The notes under the pieces: generated by a model | What the model was told of the DNA's origin: nothing | Databases searched by the model: none | What the model saw: only the letters and a program-made list of their open reading frames with translations | Assembly (NCBI GenBank): GCA_902555945.1 | Contig: CACDUS010000001.1 | Location: forward strand, 62,001-126,000 | DNA length: 64,000 bases | Source of the DNA: an uncultured Pelagibacteraceae bacterium | GTDB taxonomy: Bacteria; Pseudomonadota; Alphaproteobacteria; Pelagibacterales; Pelagibacteraceae | Direction of reading: 5' to 3' | Made by a program: the position numbers and the translations under genes | Shown: positions 62,024 to 64,000 of the stretch, in pieces | Layout: each line of letters starts with the position of its first letter | How positions within the stretch are numbered: position 1 is the first letter of the stretch

Positions 62024-62824
62024 ATGTTGAAATCTTCAGATTATAAAGCTTATTCTAAATTTATTGAAAGGTTAGCTAAGAAATTAACTAAATTTTATTA
62101 CGCTAAATTAAATAAATCTTTCAAAGTATCAAACAAGCTTAAAGGAAAAGGTTATGATCCTGTAACTACTGCTGATAAGGCATTTGAAAAATTTATTAGA
62201 GAGGAAATTAATAAAAAGTTTCCTAATCACCAAGTAATAGGGGAGGAGTTTGGATATAAAAAATCAAAAAGTGAATATTCCTGGGTGATAGATCCTATTG
62301 ATGGAACACGATCGTTTGTTATTGGAAATCCAACATGGAGCAATCTGATTTCTTTAAATTATAAAGGAAACCCTGTTATAGGATTAGCTAACTTTCCAAT
62401 ACTTAAAAAATATTATTTCAATACTTCATTAAATTCAGCTTATGTTTTAGAAAATGGAAAAAAAAGAAAAATAAAAGTTAATCGTAAAGCAACTTTTTCA
62501 AACATGAAATTATCAGCAGCATTTCATGGAAGTTTATCTTTAAATCAACAAAAAAGAATACCACAAATATTAAAACGAATGCAATTTCCTTGCTCAGATG
62601 CTTTGAGTTATTCTCATTTAGCTGAAGGTAAACTAGATACTGTTTTACAATGTTCTAATAAAATTTGGGATATTCACCCTCTGATACCGATTATCAAAGC
62701 TGCGGGTGGAATAGTTACAACTTGGAATAATAGAAATCCTGAAAGAGCAGGAAATATAGTTTGTTCAGCAAACAAAAGTCTTCACAATAAAATTCTGAAA
62801 ATTTTAAAACCTGTGTCTAAGTAG
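62024..62824 (+). CDS. hisN: Inositol monophosphatase-family phosphatase (HisN-like)
   Basis: A 266-residue protein from the ATG at 62024; a GTG two codons earlier is possible. The motifs are DPVTTADKAFEKFIREEI, GEEFG and WVIDPIDGTRSFVIGNPTWSNLI, with the metal-binding Glu and Asp residues, and KIWDIHPLIPIIKAAGG. The KIWD variant with FVIGNP resembles histidinol-phosphatase HisN rather than inositol monophosphatase. It dephosphorylates a small sugar or histidinol phosphate. It overlaps the SMR gene on the other strand. Confidence 0.85.
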   Translation: MLKSSDYKAYSKFIERLAKKLTKFYYAKLNKSFKVSNKLKGKGYDPVTTADKAFEKFIREEINKKFPNHQVIGEEFGYKKSKSEYSWVIDPIDGTRSFVIGNPTWSNLISLNYKGNPVIGLANFPILKKYYFNTSLNSAYVLENGKKRKIKVNRKATFSNMKLSAAFHGSLSLNQQKRIPQILKRMQFPCSDALSYSHLAEGKLDTVLQCSNKIWDIHPLIPIIKAAGGIVTTWNNRNPERAGNIVCSANKSLHNKILKILKPVSK

Positions 62825-63152
62825 TTTTTCCAAGTGTATTAAGCAAAATTACACCAATAATAATTAGTGCTATTCCAATTACTCCATACAAGTTTGGTAT
62901 TTGATTATATTTAAAAACACCAAACAAAGTGACTGCTGTGATAGTTAATCCACCATATGTTGCATACGTAAAGCCAACAGGAATAATATTCATTGCTTTT
63001 GATAAACAAAAAATACAGGCTACTATTGAGATTGCACAAAAAATAGTTGGTCCTAGATTTGTAAATCCGTTTGTTGATTTTAAAAAACCATTTGAGGTTA
63101 TTCCTAAAATAATAGCTAATAATAAAAAGATATATCCAGATAAATTTGTCAT
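62817..63152 (-). CDS. SMR-family-like membrane protein, downstream copy, lacking Glu14
   Basis: A 111-residue four-helix protein. The ATG at 63152 is preferred over a TTG at 63173 that overlaps the previous gene. It aligns with EmrE from YIFLLLAIILGITSNGFLKS through IPVGFTYATYGGLTIT to the end GVIGIALIIIGVILLNTLGK. The residue in the place of EmrE Glu14, essential for proton-coupled drug export, is Gly17. EmrE Trp63 is replaced by Tyr. It follows its partner by four bases; a heterodimer is likely. The substrate is unknown, and flipping of lipid or transport of a polar amine is possible. Confidence 0.85.
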   Translation of the reverse strand: MTNLSGYIFLLLAIILGITSNGFLKSTNGFTNLGPTIFCAISIVACIFCLSKAMNIIPVGFTYATYGGLTITAVTLFGVFKYNQIPNLYGVIGIALIIIGVILLNTLGKTT

Positions 63153-63156
63153 ATAT

Positions 63157-63495
63157 TTAACCTGTTTTACCAAGTAGATTTACTATTAGCACTCCAGAAA
63201 TAATTAAAGCTAATCCAATTACAGTATAAAGATCTGGCATTTGATTGAATTTATAAACACCAACAATTGTTGTAGCAATTATACAAAGACCTGCAAATGA
63301 AGCGTAAGTGATACCAACAGGAATAGTTTTCATAACAATAGATAATGTAAACATGCAGCCTACTATTGTTATTGCAGTTAATAAGCTCGGTATTAATAAT
63401 GTGAAACCATTTGCACCTTTAGCAAAACCGTTAGCAGCAGTACCTAAAATAACCGCAAATATAAGAACGATGTATGCAACTATATTACTCACCAT
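63157..63495 (-). CDS. SMR-family-like membrane protein, upstream copy, lacking Glu14
   Basis: A 112-residue four-helix protein, clearly paralogous to the next gene (YIVLIFAVILGTAANGFAKG, IPVGITYASFAGLCII, VIGLALIISGVLIVNLLGK). The Glu14 position is Gly18, and the Trp63 position is Phe. Tandem SMR pairs usually form heterodimers of opposite orientation. Loss of the glutamate in both copies argues against ordinary proton-driven multidrug export. ArnE and ArnF, which flip a lipid-linked sugar, are glutamate-lacking relatives. Thirteen bases from the DUF2798 gene. Confidence 0.85.
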   Translation of the reverse strand: MVSNIVAYIVLIFAVILGTAANGFAKGANGFTLLIPSLLTAITIVGCMFTLSIVMKTIPVGITYASFAGLCIIATTIVGVYKFNQMPDLYTVIGLALIISGVLIVNLLGKTG

Positions 63496-63507
63496 TAAAG
63501 ATTATTA

Positions 63508-63729
63508 TTATTTAGTAATTTTATCTACCAATTTTTTTATTGGTGGACCAAGAACAAGCGCAGCTATGATTGCTATAGGTAAACTTACTGACCATGCTTT
63601 TAAAAATCTATTGATATATTCATCATCCATTCCGGTATTTATATAGGTTATTATAAGTGTCATGAGTAAACTCATACCAAAACCCATAATTAAAATGAAT
63701 ATTAAATCAAAATATTTTTTTGGAAACAT
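63508..63729 (-). CDS. DUF2798 family membrane protein
   Basis: A 73-residue protein with two helices and the DUF2798 pattern: KKYFDLIFILIMGFGMSLLMTLIIT, then RFLKAWSVSLPIAIIAALVLGPPIKKL. Function unknown. It follows the partial NTF2-like gene with a one-base overlap and precedes the SMR pair, so the four may be one operon. Confidence 0.85.
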   Translation of the reverse strand: MFPKKYFDLIFILIMGFGMSLLMTLIITYINTGMDDEYINRFLKAWSVSLPIAIIAALVLGPPIKKLVDKITK

Positions 63730-64000
63730 TATTTAGACATAGGAGTAGCACCAGTTTCTAAACTAATAATCTTGCCTTCGTTGTATCTATAAACTGCCAT
63801 TACAGCTTCTACATTTCCATCATTAAAAGTAACGATTGAATGGTGTATACCAATTTCATCATTTTCATAAACAACTCGTGCCTTATCTTGATTGATATCG
63901 CCACTCATTGCCCATTTAATTACATCGGCTTTTCCTAATGAATTTCCAGATTTATGCATTGTGAATTTAAAATCGTCATGCAAAAGCTCTTTCATAGTTG
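63729..64000 (-). CDS. NTF2/SnoaL-like small protein (partial at window end)
   Basis: At least 88 residues are visible, from a Met at 63995. The frame stays open to the window edge and the fold is normally about 120 residues, so the true start is probably outside. MKELLHDDFKFTMHKSG, then ADVIKWAMSG, IHHSIVTFNDG and VEAVMAVYRYNEGKIISLETG fit the cone-shaped SnoaL/NTF2 fold. The role is unknown; members bind or isomerise small ligands. It overlaps the DUF2798 gene by one base. Confidence 0.7.
   Translation of the reverse strand, partial: TMKELLHDDFKFTMHKSGNSLGKADVIKWAMSGDINQDKARVVYENDEIGIHHSIVTFNDGNVEAVMAVYRYNEGKIISLETGATPMSK

Noticed and set aside
1-64000. CRISPR arrays, insertion sequences, tRNA or rRNA genes, toxin-antitoxin or phage defence systems
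   Set aside because: Reading both strands gave no direct repeat array, transposase, integrase, tRNA-like cloverleaf or recognisable defence gene.

Overview
The window is AT-rich (roughly 30% G+C by eye), densely packed and lysine/asparagine/isoleucine-rich, with many ATGA or TAATG gene overlaps and no gap longer than about 175 bases. The gene content (TMAO transporter with Tmm and Tdm, a GMAS/N-methylglutamate methylamine pathway, sarcosine-oxidase-type genes, Fhs, a form II CoxL cluster, gluconolactonase and FAH sugar-acid genes) points to a streamlined marine alphaproteobacterium of the SAR11 clade (Pelagibacterales). I see no tRNA, rRNA, CRISPR, IS element, prophage or plasmid gene.

Layout. 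1-3.2 kb: the end of a ZapE-like ATPase, YjbQ, a DNA photolyase and a diaminopropionate-ammonia-lyase-like enzyme. 3.2-11.6 kb, minus strand: methylamine/ammonium nitrogen assimilation, with a GMAS/GlnT-type glutamine synthetase relative, two tiny membrane proteins, an Amt transporter, an unknown 138-residue protein, three glutamate-synthase-like subunits (N-methylglutamate synthase type) and a second, divergent glutamine-synthetase-like protein. 11.7-22.9 kb: the TMAO block, with an FAD amine oxidase, a MarR-like regulator and TMAO demethylase on the minus strand, diverging from the TMAO ABC transporter; three unrelated envelope genes sit inside the transporter locus, and trimethylamine monooxygenase closes the block. 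23-32.9 kb: a GpsA-like dehydrogenase, an iron alcohol dehydrogenase, a class I amidotransferase, formate-tetrahydrofolate ligase and a four-subunit sarcosine oxidase/N-methylglutamate dehydrogenase whose large subunit carries two compensating frameshifts.

32.9-43.5 kb is a molybdenum region: CoxG, CoxS-CoxL-CoxM of the form II type, an XdhC/CoxI maturation factor split into two genes, an acetyltransferase, a MocA-like cytidylyltransferase, the MsrPQ methionine sulfoxide reductase and MoaE, MoaD, MoaC, MoaA. 43.6-58.3 kb is mostly one plus-strand sugar island: aldehyde dehydrogenase, VOC protein, SDR, ROK kinase, a GtsABC/MalK-type sugar ABC transporter, SDR, IlvD/Edd-family dehydratase, SDR, FAH-family hydrolase and gluconolactonase, then CcdA and an azoreductase-like flavoprotein. 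The enzymes fit a non-phosphorylative sugar acid route through a 2,4-diketo-3-deoxy acid. 58.3-64 kb is accessory: a sulfotransferase, a GT-C-like membrane protein, a gamma-butyrobetaine-hydroxylase-like dioxygenase, an inositol-monophosphatase-family enzyme, a tandem pair of SMR-like proteins that both lack the hallmark glutamate, a DUF2798 protein and a partial NTF2/SnoaL-like protein.

How it works together (inference from family knowledge). TMAO is imported by TmoXVW or made from trimethylamine by Tmm. Tdm splits it to dimethylamine and formaldehyde. Methylamine is captured as gamma-glutamylmethylamide, converted to N-methylglutamate and oxidised by the SoxBDAG-like dehydrogenase, and the one-carbon units pass through tetrahydrofolate and Fhs. 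The least explained parts are the dimethylamine step, where the FAD oxidase and the second GS-like protein are unassigned, and the Glu-less SMR pair.
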